Part shown: in pieces, positions 1-9,149 of the stretch
Layout of the letters: the number at the start of each line of letters is the position of its first letter
How positions within the stretch are numbered: the first letter of the stretch is position 1
Translations under genes and position numbers: made by a program
Assembly: GCF_014873755.1 (NCBI RefSeq)
Contig: NZ_JADBEG010000001.1
Coordinates: forward strand, 10,547,001 to 10,611,000
Length of the DNA: 64,000 bases
Reading direction: 5' to 3'
Source of the DNA: Amycolatopsis lexingtonensis
GTDB lineage: Bacteria; Actinomycetota; Actinomycetes; Mycobacteriales; Pseudonocardiaceae
The notes under the pieces: model-generated
Database searches by the model: none
What the model saw: the letters and a program-made list of their open reading frames with translations, nothing else
What the model was told of the DNA's origin: nothing

Positions 1-402
1 CCGCACGCGGCCGCCGGGTCGCTGCGGTCGCACGAGTCGATCGTGTGGATCGCCGGGGGCCAGCTCAAGGGCGCTTCGGTCGACGAACTCGTGAGCAGCA
101 TCGCTGGCCGCCTCCGCGGAGTTGTGCTACTCGGTGTCGATTCACCCGTGATCGCCGCCGCGGTCGCGCGACACGCGCCGGATGTCCCGGTGAACAGCCT
201 CCGTCCGGGTGACCATGAACCCATGACTGCGGCGGTGAGTGCGGCCAGCGCGATGGCCCGGCCAGGTGACGTGGTGCTGCTGGCACCCGCCGCGGCGTCG
301 TTGGACATGTTCCCGAACTACGGCGCGCGCGGTGACGCGTTCGCCGCGGCGGTGCATGTCCTCCGCGACGACGCAGCGGGGGAGCCGAGTGACGGTCACT
401 GA
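1..402 (+). CDS. murD: MurD, C-terminal part (UDP-MurNAc-L-Ala:D-Glu ligase)
   Basis: This is the last 133 residues of the cytoplasmic ligase that adds D-glutamate to UDP-MurNAc-L-alanine; the reading frame is open from the first base, so the 5' part lies outside the window. The C-terminal Mur-ligase domain is recognisable from 'WIAGGQLKG' near the start and 'SLDMFPNYGARGDAF' close to the end, the usual MurD C-terminal signature. It overlaps ftsW by 14 nt, the standard order in actinobacterial dcw clusters. Seen: motifs and overlap. Known: family role. No sign of damage in the visible part. Confidence 0.93.
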   Translation, partial: PHAAAGSLRSHESIVWIAGGQLKGASVDELVSSIAGRLRGVVLLGVDSPVIAAAVARHAPDVPVNSLRPGDHEPMTAAVSAASAMARPGDVVLLAPAAASLDMFPNYGARGDAFAAAVHVLRDDAAGEPSDGH

Positions 403-1909
403 GCCCAAGACACCCAAGCCGCGGGAAGCGCCGAAGCGGCCGCGCCGCGAGCGCAAGGAGAGCGGCTTCGTCGCCTTCCGGACCGCGCTGACCGCGTGGC
501 TCTCGCGCCCGCTCGCGTCCTTCCACCTCGTGCTCGCCCTCACCGGCGTGCTCACCGTGATCGGCGCCGTCATGGTGCTGTCGGCGTCGTCGGTCGCGTC
601 CTACAACCCGAAGACCGGCAGCGGGGTGTACTCGCTGTTCATCAAGCACCTGGTGTTCGTCGCGATCGGCGCGGTCGTGTTCTGGGTCGGCCTGCGGATC
701 AAGCTGGAACGGATCCGCGCGATGTCGGCCACCGCCACGGTGGTCTGCCTCGGCCTGCTGGTCCTCGTGCTCACCCCGCTCGGGTCGACGGTCAACGGCT
801 CGCAGGGCTGGTTCAAGCTCGGCGACTTCACCTTCCAGCCGGTCGAGGCCGCGAAGGTCGCGCTGGCGTTCTGGGGCGCGCACATCCTGGTGATCAAGTA
901 CAACGTGATCCACCAGTGGCGGCACCTGCTGGTGCCGGTGGTGCCGATCGCACTGCTGATGTTCGCCCTGGTCATGCTGCAGCCGGACCTCGGCGGCACG
1001 GTCACCCTCGCCGTCGTCCTGCTGGCGCTGCTGTGGTTCGCCGGCGCCCCGAAACGGCTGTTCGGCGTGATCCTCGCCGGCGGCCTGGCAGGCGTGCTCG
1101 TGCTCGCCGTCATCGCGCCCTACCGGCTCGACCGGGTCATGTCGTTCCTCTCGCCGGACGCCGACACGACCGCCGAGGGCTTCCAGGCCAACCAGGCCAA
1201 GCTGGCACTGGCAGACGGCGGGTTCTTCGGCAAGGGGCTCGGCCAGGGCGCGTCCAACTGGGGCTACCTGCCGAACGTGCAGAACGACTTCATCTTCGCC
1301 CTGATCGGCGAGGAGCTCGGCCTGATCGGCTGCGTCGTCGTGCTGGCCCTCTTCGCCGGGGTCGCGATCGTCGGCCTGCGGATCGCCACCCGCAACATCG
1401 ACCCGTGGATCCGGATCGTCGCCGGCACGCTGACGGTGTTCCTGGTGGCGCAGGCCGGCATCAACATCGGTTACGTCGTCGGCCTGCTGCCGGTCACCGG
1501 TGTGACGCTGCCGCTGATCTCCTACGGCGGCACGTCGCTGGTGATCACCATGCTCATCATGGGGGTGCTCGCGAACGCCGCCCGGCACGAACCGGAGGCG
1601 GTGGCCGCGCTGCGCACACAGGGGCCGGGTAAATTCGGACGCCTGCTGCGGCTGCCCGCGCCCGATCCGTACCGCCCGCCCGCCACCCGCAAGGGTGCGG
1701 CGCGCTCCGGGGCGAAGGCGGCCAGGCCTGCGCCCCGTGCGGCGCGGGCCGCCCCGGCACAGGAACGGCGCAGGTCGGTCCGCGAGCCGGTGCGCCGCAG
1801 CGCGGCACGGACGAGCACGACCCGCACGAGCACCGCTCGCGGCGGGGCCGCGCGGACAACAGCGAGCCGTGGTACCCGGAGTACCGCGAACCGGAGAGGT
1901 CATTGGTGA
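389..1909 (+). CDS. ftsW: FtsW, SEDS-family septal peptidoglycan polymerase
   Basis: A 506-residue polytopic SEDS protein (FtsW/RodA/SpoVE), the glycosyltransferase that polymerises lipid II at the septum with a partner class B PBP. About ten membrane segments follow a short basic cytoplasmic N-terminus. SEDS motifs include 'PDLGGT' near residue 198, '[17 protein letters not shown]' in the second half and 'PLISYGGTS' near the end of the membrane part. The last ~100 residues are an Arg/Ala/Thr-rich cytoplasmic tail, common in actinobacterial FtsW. The start chosen is the GTG at 389, which follows GGGGGAG and lies inside the end of murD; the longer open frame upstream is only the murD shadow. 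Confidence 0.93.
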   Translation: MTVTEPKTPKPREAPKRPRRERKESGFVAFRTALTAWLSRPLASFHLVLALTGVLTVIGAVMVLSASSVASYNPKTGSGVYSLFIKHLVFVAIGAVVFWVGLRIKLERIRAMSATATVVCLGLLVLVLTPLGSTVNGSQGWFKLGDFTFQPVEAAKVALAFWGAHILVIKYNVIHQWRHLLVPVVPIALLMFALVMLQPDLGGTVTLAVVLLALLWFAGAPKRLFGVILAGGLAGVLVLAVIAPYRLDRVMSFLSPDADTTAEGFQANQAKLALADGGFFGKGLGQGASNWGYLPNVQNDFIFALIGEELGLIGCVVVLALFAGVAIVGLRIATRNIDPWIRIVAGTLTVFLVAQAGINIGYVVGLLPVTGVTLPLISYGGTSLVITMLIMGVLANAARHEPEAVAALRTQGPGKFGRLLRLPAPDPYRPPATRKGAARSGAKAARPAPRAARAAPAQERRRSVREPVRRSAARTSTTRTSTARGGAARTTASRGTRSTANRRGHW

Positions 1910-3030
1910 GTAAGCCCGTCAAGGGAACCGAGCGAGCCGCCGCGGGCAGAGGGCCTGTGGTCGTGGTCGCCGGAGGTGGCACCGCAGGACACATCGAACC
2001 GGCTCTCGCCCTGGCCGACGCCGTCATGCGGCTGCGCCCGGACGCGACCGTGATCGCCCTCGGGACCGAGCGCGGCCTGGAGAACAAGCTCGTCCCGGCC
2101 CGCGGTTACGAGCTGGAGCTGATCCCGCCGGTGCCGCTGCCGCGCAAGCCGACGCCGGAGCTGCTGCGGCTGCCGCTGAAGGTCCGCGACTCGGTGCGCA
2201 AGACCCGTGAGGTGCTGGACCGGGTCGGCGCGGACGTCGTCGTCGGCTTCGGCGGCTACGTCGCCCTGCCGGCCTACCTGGCCGCACGCGGGCGCGTCCC
2301 GATCGTCGTGCACGAGGCCAACAAGTCCGCCGGCCTGGCCAACAAGGTCGGCGCGCGGTTCGCCAAGCGCGTCGCCGTCGCCGTCCCCGGGACGACGTTG
2401 CCGAACGCCGAGGTGGTCGGGATCCCGCTGCGGCGGTCGATCACGTCGCTGGACCGCGCCGCGCTGCGCGCCGAGGCCCGCGCGCACTTCGGGCTGGACC
2501 CGGACGCGCCGACGCTGCTGGTGTTCGGCGGCTCGCAGGGAGCGCAGTCGATCAACGCCGCGGTGTCCGGCGCGGCGAAGGACCTGGCCGACGCCGGGGT
2601 CGGCGTGCTGCACGCGCACGGCCCGAAGAACACGCTGGTCGTGCAGGAGTTCCCGGGCAAGCCGGCGTACGTGCCGGTGCCGTACCTGGAGCGGATGGAC
2701 CTGGCCTACGCGGCCGCCGACGTCGCGATCTGCCGCTCGGGCGCGATGACGGTCGCCGAGGTGACCTCGGTCGGGCTGCCCGCGGTGTTCGTCCCGCTGC
2801 CGATCGGCAACGGCGAGCAGGCCTCCAACGGCCGCCCCGCCGTCGACGCCGGGGCCGCGCTGATGGTCGAAGACGCCGAGCTGAGCCCGGCCAAGGTCGC
2901 CGAGCTGGTCGTCCCGCTGGTCACCGACGCCGACCGCGTCGCGAAGATGAGCGCGGCCGCGGCCGGCATGGGCCACCGCGAGGCCGACGAGACCCTCGCC
3001 CGCATCGTCCTGGAGGCCGCTGGTGCCTGA
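1906..3030 (+). CDS. murG: MurG, lipid I to lipid II GlcNAc transferase
   Basis: This 374-residue peripheral membrane glycosyltransferase (GT28) adds GlcNAc to lipid I to give lipid II. The N-terminal glycine-rich loop '[13 protein letters not shown]', '[12 protein letters not shown]' in the middle and the C-domain '[11 protein letters not shown]' donor-binding loop are present, and the length is normal. Two starts are possible, TTG at 1903 and GTG at 1906. GTG is preferred because it gives a 4-nt GTGA overlap with ftsW and sits six bases after GGAGAGG. It is followed by an 8-nt overlap with murC, so the block is translationally coupled. Confidence 0.93.
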   Translation: MSKPVKGTERAAAGRGPVVVVAGGGTAGHIEPALALADAVMRLRPDATVIALGTERGLENKLVPARGYELELIPPVPLPRKPTPELLRLPLKVRDSVRKTREVLDRVGADVVVGFGGYVALPAYLAARGRVPIVVHEANKSAGLANKVGARFAKRVAVAVPGTTLPNAEVVGIPLRRSITSLDRAALRAEARAHFGLDPDAPTLLVFGGSQGAQSINAAVSGAAKDLADAGVGVLHAHGPKNTLVVQEFPGKPAYVPVPYLERMDLAYAAADVAICRSGAMTVAEVTSVGLPAVFVPLPIGNGEQASNGRPAVDAGAALMVEDAELSPAKVAELVVPLVTDADRVAKMSAAAAGMGHREADETLARIVLEAAGA

Positions 3031-4420
3031 GTTGCCTGAAGAGCTGCGCCGGGCGCACCTGATCGGGATCGGCGGGGCCGGTATGTCCGGCATCGCGCGG
3101 ATCCTGCTGGCCAGGGGCGCTTTCGTGTCGGGCTCGGACGCCAAGGAGTCGCGCGCGCTGCTGTCGCTGCGAGCCCAGGGCGCCGAGCTGTTCGTCGGCC
3201 AGGCCGCGGCGAACCTCGACGCGCTGGCCGAGCCGCCGTCCGCGGTGGTCGTCTCGACGGCCATCAAGGAGACCAACCCCGAGCTGGTCGCGGCCCGTGC
3301 GGCGGGCATCCCCGTGCTGCACCGGGCGCAGGCGCTGGCCGGGCTGATGGCGGGCCACCGCGTCGCCTGCATCGCGGGCACGCACGGCAAGACGTCGACG
3401 ACGTCGATGCTCACCGTGGCGCTGCAGCACTGTCGGCTCGACCCGTCGTTCGCCATCGGCGGCGACCTCAACGAGTCCGGGGCCAACGCCCACCACGGCG
3501 AGGGCGGCGTCTTCGTCGCCGAGGCCGACGAGAGCGACGGCTCGTTCCTGACCTACTCGCCGTCGGTCGCGGTCGTCACGAACGTCGAGCCCGACCACCT
3601 GGACCACCACGGCACGGCCGAGGCCTACACGAAGGTCTTCACGGACTTCGTGGGCCGGATCGTGCCGGGCGGCCTGCTGATCGTCTGCGGTGACGACGCC
3701 GCGGCCGACGAGCTGGGCGACCAGGCCGAGAAGCAGGGCGTGCGCGTGCGCCGCTACGGCCGCACGGTCACCGGCGAGGGCGACGCCCGCGTGCTGGAGT
3801 ACACCCCGGCGCCGGACGGCGGCGTCGTCCGGCTGGCGCTGGACGGCTCCGAGCTTTCGATCCGGGTCGCCGTGCCGGGTGAGCACATGGCGCTCAACGC
3901 GGTGGCCGCGCTGCTGGCCGGCCTCGAGCTGGGCGCGCCGGCCGCCGAACTGGCCGAGGGACTCGCCGCGTTCGGCGGTGTCCGGCGCCGCTTCGAGTTC
4001 AAGGGCCGCGCCGGCGACGTCCGCGTCTACGACGACTACGCCCACCACCCGACCGAGGTCGACGCGCAGCTGCGCGCGGTCCGCACCGCGGCCGGGTCCG
4101 GCCGGGTCGTCGTCGTGTTCCAGCCGCACCTGTACTCGCGCACCAAGCTGTTCGCGAAGGAGTTCGCCGCGGCGCTGTCGCTGGCCGACGAGGTCGTCGT
4201 GCTGGACGTCTACGGTGCCCGCGAGGAGCCCGAGCCGGGCGTCACCGGTGCGCTGATCGCCGACGGCGTGACCGTGCCGGTGCACTACGAGCCCGCGTTC
4301 GACGTCGCACCCGGCCTGGTGGCCGGGCTCGTGCGCGGCGGCGACCTCGTCGTCACCATGGGCGCCGGGGACGTGACGCAGCTGGGCCCGGAGATCCTCG
4401 CCGAGCTGGACAAGCGCTGA
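3023..4420 (+). CDS. murC: MurC, UDP-MurNAc:L-alanine ligase
   Basis: This 465-residue cytoplasmic ATP-dependent ligase adds L-alanine to UDP-MurNAc, the first amino-acid step of the stem peptide. Seen: the N-terminal nucleotide-sugar loop '[11 protein letters not shown]' near residue 15, the Mur-ligase ATP loop '[10 protein letters not shown]' near residue 118, and '[10 protein letters not shown]' near residue 335 in the C-terminal domain. All are typical of MurC rather than Mpl. It overlaps murG by 8 nt and is 4 nt from ftsQ. If this is a second, resistance-linked dcw block (see findings), it would be a paralogue; nothing in the protein itself proves that. Confidence 0.93.
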   Translation: MPELPEELRRAHLIGIGGAGMSGIARILLARGAFVSGSDAKESRALLSLRAQGAELFVGQAAANLDALAEPPSAVVVSTAIKETNPELVAARAAGIPVLHRAQALAGLMAGHRVACIAGTHGKTSTTSMLTVALQHCRLDPSFAIGGDLNESGANAHHGEGGVFVAEADESDGSFLTYSPSVAVVTNVEPDHLDHHGTAEAYTKVFTDFVGRIVPGGLLIVCGDDAAADELGDQAEKQGVRVRRYGRTVTGEGDARVLEYTPAPDGGVVRLALDGSELSIRVAVPGEHMALNAVAALLAGLELGAPAAELAEGLAAFGGVRRRFEFKGRAGDVRVYDDYAHHPTEVDAQLRAVRTAAGSGRVVVVFQPHLYSRTKLFAKEFAAALSLADEVVVLDVYGAREEPEPGVTGALIADGVTVPVHYEPAFDVAPGLVAGLVRGGDLVVTMGAGDVTQLGPEILAELDKR

Positions 4421-4424
4421 CACC

Positions 4425-5258
4425 ATGAGTCCGACCAGGGAACGCCGCCGTCCGTCCGAAGAGGACGAACGGGATCGCGCCGCCCTGGCGCGGGAACGGC
4501 GCGGGCGGCGCTCCGAAGAGGAGCGCCGCCGCACCCGCGCCGCGCGCGTGAAGACGGGCCCGCGCGCCCGGCCCAACCGGCAGGTGGAGATCCGCCGCCG
4601 GTGGGTCGCGCTGCTCACCGTGCTGACCGTCATCGCAGGCGTGTACCTGCTGTTCTTCAGCTCGATGCTGGGCGTGAAGGACGTCGCGGTGTCGGGCGCG
4701 CGCACAGTGCCGGCCGACCAGATCCGCGCGGTGGCGGCGGTCCCGGCCGACAAGCCGTTGCTGCGCCTGGACGCCGACGAGATCCGCGACCGGGTGGCGG
4801 GGATGCCGGGCATCGCGACGGTCGAGGTGTCGCGCTCCTGGCCCAACACGGTCGAGATCACCGTGACCGAGCGGACGGCCATCGCGTTCTTCGACAGCGG
4901 CCCCGGCGGCGACGGCGTCCACCTGGTCGACGGCGGCGGCGTGGTGTTCAAGACGGTCCCGGCCCGCCCGGCGGGCCTGCCGGAGCTGAAGCTCCCCAAG
5001 GTGTCCGCCGACGACCCGGTGACCCGCGCGGTGACGGCGGTCCTCGGGGTGATCCCGGAGCAGCTCCTCAAGCAGGTCACGACGGCGACGGCCAAGACGC
5101 CGGCGAGCGTCGAGTTCACGTTGTCGAGCGGCAAGGTCGTCCGCTGGGGGACCGCGGAGCAGACGGACCGCAAGGCCAAGGTCCTGGCGGCGCTGCTCAC
5201 CCAGGACGGCAAGGTCTACGACGTCGCGGCGCCGGAACTGCCGACCATCACGTCCTGA
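4425..5258 (+). CDS. ftsQ: FtsQ/DivIB cell-division protein with POTRA domain
   Basis: A 277-residue bitopic division protein. A very basic and acidic cytoplasmic region (about residues 1-55) is followed by one membrane segment near residues 59-80 and an extracytoplasmic POTRA domain ('LGVKDVAVSGARTVPADQIR'). The beta domain follows, with 'RSWPNTVEITVTER' typical of FtsQ. It stabilises the FtsB/FtsL-PBP-FtsW complex at the septum. In actinobacteria ftsZ normally follows directly. Here the 3' end instead overlaps the convergent vanY by 11 nt, so the dcw cluster stops at this gene. Confidence 0.9.
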   Translation: MSPTRERRRPSEEDERDRAALARERRGRRSEEERRRTRAARVKTGPRARPNRQVEIRRRWVALLTVLTVIAGVYLLFFSSMLGVKDVAVSGARTVPADQIRAVAAVPADKPLLRLDADEIRDRVAGMPGIATVEVSRSWPNTVEITVTERTAIAFFDSGPGGDGVHLVDGGGVVFKTVPARPAGLPELKLPKVSADDPVTRAVTAVLGVIPEQLLKQVTTATAKTPASVEFTLSSGKVVRWGTAEQTDRKAKVLAALLTQDGKVYDVAAPELPTITS

Positions 5259-5712
5259 GCCGCGTCCGCGGGTCGTGGCTGGGGTCGGGGTACATCGGCG
5301 GGCAGCCGTGTTCGACGGCCTCGGGGCGTAGCTCGTAGTGCCACGGCTCGTTGCGGTAGATCTGGCACAGCCCGTACCCGGCGCCGTGCTCGGCCAGCCA
5401 GTGCCGGGCCGCTGCGGGGCCGATGTCGACGGCGTTGCCCGACACGTGCGCCGAGGTGCCGGGCGTGGCCACCCACCGGCGGGCTTCCCGTTCCGAGCCG
5501 TACTCGGCGACCGCCCGGCGGAACAGCTCTTCCTGGTACTCGGGGGACCGCCAGCCGCCGTTGACGAGGATGGGGATCCCGGCGTCGGCCGCGGCCCGGC
5601 GCAGGGCGGCGAGCAGGTCCGGGTCGAGGTTGACGACGGCCGGCGTCTCGTCGTCGAAGACGGACACCGGGCGGGGGACGGCACCGCGGACGACCAGTTC
5701 GCGTGGAGTCAT
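5248..5712 (-). CDS. vanY: VanY-type D,D-carboxypeptidase (peptidase M15)
   Basis: A 154-residue zinc D-Ala-D-Ala carboxypeptidase that would remove terminal D-Ala from pentapeptide precursors. The M15 signature 'SAHVSGNAVD' supplies His89 and Asp96, and 'NEPWHYE' supplies Glu122 and His125; 'GGWRSPEYQEELF' is the usual substrate-binding region. The ATG at 5712 is used: the frame stays open upstream only across the promoter and the antisense of vanR. With this start there is no signal peptide or membrane anchor, unlike several characterised VanY proteins, so it may act in the cytoplasm or be membrane-associated through a partner. A VanR-box array lies 30-62 nt upstream and the transcript looks leaderless. 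Confidence 0.85.
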   Translation of the reverse strand: MTPRELVVRGAVPRPVSVFDDETPAVVNLDPDLLAALRRAAADAGIPILVNGGWRSPEYQEELFRRAVAEYGSEREARRWVATPGTSAHVSGNAVDIGPAAARHWLAEHGAGYGLCQIYRNEPWHYELRPEAVEHGCPPMYPDPSHDPRTRLRT

Positions 5713-5718
5713 GCGCCC

Positions 5719-5792
5719 AGTCAAGGAAACGCCGCGATGCGGGCCCGTATCCGGTTTTCGATACGCCGCCGATAGGAGCCGGCTCGTACGAT
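5719..5792. promoter_or_regulatory. Divergent vanY/vanR promoter with three 11-bp VanR boxes
   Basis: Read towards vanY, three consecutive 11-bp units occupy 5774-5742: TATCGGCGGCG, TATCGAAAACC and GGATACGGGCC. They cover about -62 to -30 relative to the vanY ATG. A -10-like AGTCAA (TTGACT on the coding strand) is at 5719-5724, seven bases from the ATG. Towards vanR, a TACGAT -10 hexamer at 5787-5792 lies seven bases before the GTG at 5800, and the distal repeat covers its -35 region. The layout fits an OmpR-family activator serving both directions with leaderless transcripts. An almost identical array precedes vanH (10180-10212). Binding by VanR is inferred. Confidence 0.7.
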
Positions 5793-5799
5793 CGGGGGC

Positions 5800-6468
5800 G
5801 TGCGTGTGCTGGTCGTCGAGGACGAACCCTATCTGGCCGAAGGCATCCGGGACGGGCTGCGCCTGGCGGCGATCGCGGCCGACATCGCCGGCGACGGGGA
5901 CACGGCCCTGGAACTGCTGAGCGTCAACACCTACGACATCGCCGTGCTCGACCGCGACATCCCCGGCCCGTCCGGCGACGAGATCGCCCGGCACATCGTC
6001 GCCTCCGGCAGCGGCACCCCGATCCTCATGCTCACCGCCGCCGACCGGATCGACGACAAGGCCACCGGGTTCGAGCTCGGCGCCGACGACTACCTCACCA
6101 AGCCGTTCGCGCTGCGGGAGCTCGTGCTGCGGCTCCGGGCCCTCGACCGGCGGCGCGCGCACAGCCGGCCGCCGGTGCGGGAGATCGCCGGGCTGCGGCT
6201 GGACCCGTTCCGCCGCGAGGTCTTCCGCGACGGCCGCTACGTCGCGCTGACCCGGAAGCAGTTCGCGGTGCTGGAGGTCCTCGTCGCCGCCGAGGGCGGT
6301 GTCGTCAGCGCCGAGGACCTCTTGGCGCGGGCCTGGGACGAGAACGCCGATCCGTTCACCAACGCCGTGCGCATCACGGTGTCGTCGCTGCGCAAACGGC
6401 TGGGCGAACCCGGGATCATCGCCACCGTGCCCGGGGTCGGCTACCGCATCGAGGCCGAGCGTGGATAG
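5800..6468 (+). CDS. vanR: VanR, OmpR-family response regulator
   Basis: A 222-residue two-domain regulator. The receiver domain has the acidic pair 'VEDEP', the phospho-acceptor Asp51 in 'VLDRDIPGPSGDE', Thr in 'MLTAADR' and Lys in 'YLTKPFA'. The C-terminal winged helix ends 'RLGEPGIIATVPGVGYRI', the OmpR/PhoB pattern. With VanS it would activate the van genes when glycopeptide or cell-wall stress is sensed. The GTG at 5800 directly follows the expected transcription start of a TACGAT promoter, so it is probably translated leaderless. It overlaps vanS by 8 nt. Context with vanHAX and the shared repeats makes the VanR assignment strong. Confidence 0.9.
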   Translation: MRVLVVEDEPYLAEGIRDGLRLAAIAADIAGDGDTALELLSVNTYDIAVLDRDIPGPSGDEIARHIVASGSGTPILMLTAADRIDDKATGFELGADDYLTKPFALRELVLRLRALDRRRAHSRPPVREIAGLRLDPFRREVFRDGRYVALTRKQFAVLEVLVAAEGGVVSAEDLLARAWDENADPFTNAVRITVSSLRKRLGEPGIIATVPGVGYRIEAERG

Positions 6469-7576
6469 GGCACCCGGGCTGAGCGTCCGCCTCAAGCTGA
6501 CGCTGAGCTACGCCGGCGTCGTCATGGTCACCGGCACCCTGCTGCTCGCTGCGGTGGGCCTGTTCCTGCTGAACTACCAGCAGCTGAGCCGGGAACTCAT
6601 GCCGGTGGTGATGTCCCCGCCCGGCCGCGCCCTCATCCGCGCCTTCGCGCCGTCCGCGGCGGCCTGCCTGCTCTTCCTGCTGGTGTTCGGGCTCGCGAGC
6701 GGGTGGGTGATCGCCGGCCGGATGCTCGCCCCGCTGACCCGCATCGCCGACGCCACCCGCACCGCCGCGGAGGGCTCGCTCTCGCACCGGATCCGGCTGC
6801 CGGGCCGCCGCGACGAGTTCCGCGAGCTGGCCGACGCGTTCGACACCATGCTCGCCCGGCTCGAAGCGCACGTCGCCGAACAGCGGCGGTTCGCCGCCAA
6901 CGCGTCGCACGAGCTGCGCACGCCGCTGGCGATCACGCGGACGCTCCTCGACGTCGCCCGCCACGACGGCGACCGCGACGTCGACGAGCTCGTCGACCGC
7001 CTCGACGCCGTCACCACCCGGGCGATCGACCTCGCCGAGGCGCTCCTGCTGCTCAGCCGCGCCGACCAGCGGTCGTTCACCCCGGAACCGGTCGACCTGT
7101 CCCTGATCGCGGAGGAAGCCGCCGAAACGCTCCTCGCTTTCGCGGAGGAACGCGGCGTCGCCCTCTCGGTGTCCGGCGAGCCGGCCGCGGCCACCGGCTC
7201 GGCCGCGCTGCTGCTGCAGCTGACGACCAACCTCGTGCACAACGCGATCGTCCACAACCGGCCCGAAGCGGGCATCGTGTGGGTCGAGACCAGCGTCCAC
7301 GGCGGGAGCGTCGAGCTCACCGTCGAGAACACCGGCGAGGAGCTGCCGCCGGACCTGGTGGCGACGCTGGCCGACCCGTTCCAGCGCGGGACCGAACGCG
7401 TGAAGAGCGACGACGCGGGAGTCGGCCTCGGGCTGGCGATCGTCGCCAGCATCGCCCGCGCGCACGACGGCACCCTCACGCTGACCCCGCGCCTCGACGG
7501 CGGCCTCCGCGTCACCGTGCGGGTGCCGGGTCACGACCGTCACGCGACGGGGAAGTCGAAGTACGTGTCCGGGTAG
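6461..7576 (+). CDS. vanS: VanS, membrane sensor histidine kinase
   Basis: A 371-residue kinase starting at the GTG at 6461, inside the end of vanR. Two membrane segments (about residues 16-37 and 66-89) enclose a short external loop of roughly 28 residues. This small sensor is typical of actinomycete VanS. A HAMP region follows (90-145). The H-box 'NASHELRTPL' holds His150, the N-box 'LVHNAIVHN' holds Asn261, and the G-box 'GVGLGLAIV' is near the end. Its last 37 nt overlap the end of vanX on the other strand, so the vanRS and vanHAX units converge with no room for a terminator between them. Confidence 0.9.
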   Translation: MDRAPGLSVRLKLTLSYAGVVMVTGTLLLAAVGLFLLNYQQLSRELMPVVMSPPGRALIRAFAPSAAACLLFLLVFGLASGWVIAGRMLAPLTRIADATRTAAEGSLSHRIRLPGRRDEFRELADAFDTMLARLEAHVAEQRRFAANASHELRTPLAITRTLLDVARHDGDRDVDELVDRLDAVTTRAIDLAEALLLLSRADQRSFTPEPVDLSLIAEEAAETLLAFAEERGVALSVSGEPAAATGSAALLLQLTTNLVHNAIVHNRPEAGIVWVETSVHGGSVELTVENTGEELPPDLVATLADPFQRGTERVKSDDAGVGLGLAIVASIARAHDGTLTLTPRLDGGLRVTVRVPGHDRHATGKSKYVSG

Positions 7577-8148
7577 GGTTCGCGGTTCAGCGTGTAGTGC
7601 CACCATTCGCTTTCGTACCCGTGGAATCCGCAGGACTCCATGATGGTGCGGAGGTGCTGCCGGTGCTCCGTCGCGGCCGCCGTGATCCCGGCCGCGCCGT
7701 GGTGCGAGACGGCGTCCATCAGGTCGTGGCCGCCACCCATCGCGGCGAGTTCGCCGGTGGCGAGGTGGTAGAGCGTCAGGTCGACGGTGCTGCCCCGGCT
7801 GTGTCCCGATTTCGCCGCCACATAACCCTTTTCGAACATCTCGCCCCGCGTGATGTTCGGGTAGTGCCGCGTCTTGGTCCGGCCGTCCTCGGGTTCCCGC
7901 GACCACCGCAGGAAGCGGTCGACGGCCCGCTGCGGCCGGTAGCCGTCCCACAGGAGCAGCCCGAACCCGAGGGTCTCGGCCTTTTCGTGGGCTCGTTCCA
8001 AGGCCGCGCACAAGGCCTTCGTGCCGACGACCCGGTTGGCGAGGTAGCCGTCCACCGGTTTGCCGGTGAAGTTGTCCCAGGTGGCGTACTTGGCGTCCCA
8101 GCGGATCCCGGGCGCGAACTCGTCCACGAAGACGAAGTCGTCGATCAC
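7540..8148 (-). CDS. vanX: VanX, D-Ala-D-Ala dipeptidase
   Basis: A 202-residue cytoplasmic zinc dipeptidase that hydrolyses D-Ala-D-Ala so only D-Ala-D-Lac enters precursors. The length equals classical VanX. The key residues fall at the classical positions: Arg71 ('DGYRPQ'), His116 and Asp123 in 'SGHSRGSTVD', and Glu181 and His184 in 'ESEWWHY'. The GTG at 8148 gives a GTGA overlap with the end of vanA; the frame stays open far upstream but only antisense to or out of frame with vanA. It is the last gene of the vanHAX operon. Confidence 0.95.
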   Translation of the reverse strand: MIDDFVFVDEFAPGIRWDAKYATWDNFTGKPVDGYLANRVVGTKALCAALERAHEKAETLGFGLLLWDGYRPQRAVDRFLRWSREPEDGRTKTRHYPNITRGEMFEKGYVAAKSGHSRGSTVDLTLYHLATGELAAMGGGHDLMDAVSHHGAAGITAAATEHRQHLRTIMESCGFHGYESEWWHYTLNREPYPDTYFDFPVA

Positions 8149-9149
8149 CGCGTTTTCCCCTTCAGGGCAAGCGAAAGCAGCCGGTCGAGCACTTCTCCGA
8201 GCGGCAGCCCGGCGGCGGCCATCATCCGCGGGTAGCGGCTGTAGGAGGTCAGGCCGGGCAGGGTGTTGACTTCGTTGAGCACGACAGTCCCGTCGTCCTT
8301 CAGGAACATGTCGACCCGGGCCAGTCCCCGGCACCCCAAAGCGCGGTAGACGGCCTTCGCCGTTTCCAGGACGAGCGATCGCGCCTCGTCCGGGATGTCC
8401 GCGGGCACGATGAACGCGGAGTTCTCGGAACCGCTTTCCGGGTTCTCCTCCTGGTGGATCTTGAAGAACCCGTGGCTGAGCGCGACCCGGTCCAGCTCGC
8501 CGGTGATCAGGTCGGAACCGTTTCCCAGCAAGGAACAGCCGATTTCGCTGCCGTCGACGGCTTCCTCGATCAGCACCCGCTCGTCGTACTCCCGCGCGGC
8601 TTCGATCGCTTCCGGCAGGTCTTCCGCGCGCAGCACTTTGCTGACCCCGAAGGAGGATCCCGACCGCGCGGGCTTGACGAAGGCGGGATAGGAGAGCGTG
8701 CCGGGGACTTCGTCCGCCTCCCAGTGGTTCGGCACGGCGATGCCCGCGCTCGCGGTGACGAGGTAGGTCAGCGCTTTGTCCATGCACAGCGCGGATCCGG
8801 TGACGTCACAGCCGGCGTAGGGGACGCCGGCCAGTTCGAGTAAACCCTGCACCGCGCCGTCCTCCCCGTACCGGCCGTGCAGCACCGGGAGAACGACGTC
8901 CAGCCGGAGCACTTCGTACTTCCCGTCGGAGAGGACGAGCAACCCGTCCGGCGACAGCACGACGGGGGTGCCGTGCTCCGAACCGGGGCCGTCGCAGAGT
9001 TCCCAGGCGCCGTCCTTGGTGATCCGGATCCAGACGGGCTCGTACTTTTCGGGGTCGAGGTGCTTGGCGACCTCGTGCGCGGACTTGACGGAGACGGGGT
9101 GTTCCTCGGAGGGGCCCCCGAAAAGGATCCCGACTTTCAGTTCAGCCAT
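8145..9149 (-). CDS. vanA: VanA-type D-alanine:D-lactate ligase
   Basis: A 334-residue ATP-grasp ligase making the depsipeptide D-Ala-D-Lac. Seen: 'LPVLHGRYGEDGAVQGLLE', the ATP-grasp 'PAFVKPARSGSSFGV', and the C-terminal metal-binding 'VLNEVNTLPGLT'. The omega-loop reads 'FFKIHQEE' with His232, where D-Ala:D-Ala ligases have a Tyr-containing Lys-Tyr pair. This histidine is the accepted mark of D-lactate-preferring VanA-class enzymes. It overlaps vanH by 8 nt upstream and vanX by 4 nt downstream, the usual vanHAX order. The ATG at 9149 is preceded by a weak GGGAA ribosome site, consistent with coupling to vanH. Confidence 0.95.
   Translation of the reverse strand: MAELKVGILFGGPSEEHPVSVKSAHEVAKHLDPEKYEPVWIRITKDGAWELCDGPGSEHGTPVVLSPDGLLVLSDGKYEVLRLDVVLPVLHGRYGEDGAVQGLLELAGVPYAGCDVTGSALCMDKALTYLVTASAGIAVPNHWEADEVPGTLSYPAFVKPARSGSSFGVSKVLRAEDLPEAIEAAREYDERVLIEEAVDGSEIGCSLLGNGSDLITGELDRVALSHGFFKIHQEENPESGSENSAFIVPADIPDEARSLVLETAKAVYRALGCRGLARVDMFLKDDGTVVLNEVNTLPGLTSYSRYPRMMAAAGLPLGEVLDRLLSLALKGKTR

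Noticed and set aside
2921..5212. Long minus-strand frame opposite murC and ftsQ
   Set aside because: Shadow of genes with strong motif support; it crosses gene borders and has no ribosome site.
7540..8787. Extended vanX frame starting 639 nt upstream of the chosen GTG
   Set aside because: The added part is out-of-frame vanA sequence with no VanX similarity; the GTG at 8148 gives exactly the classical 202 residues and a 4-nt overlap.
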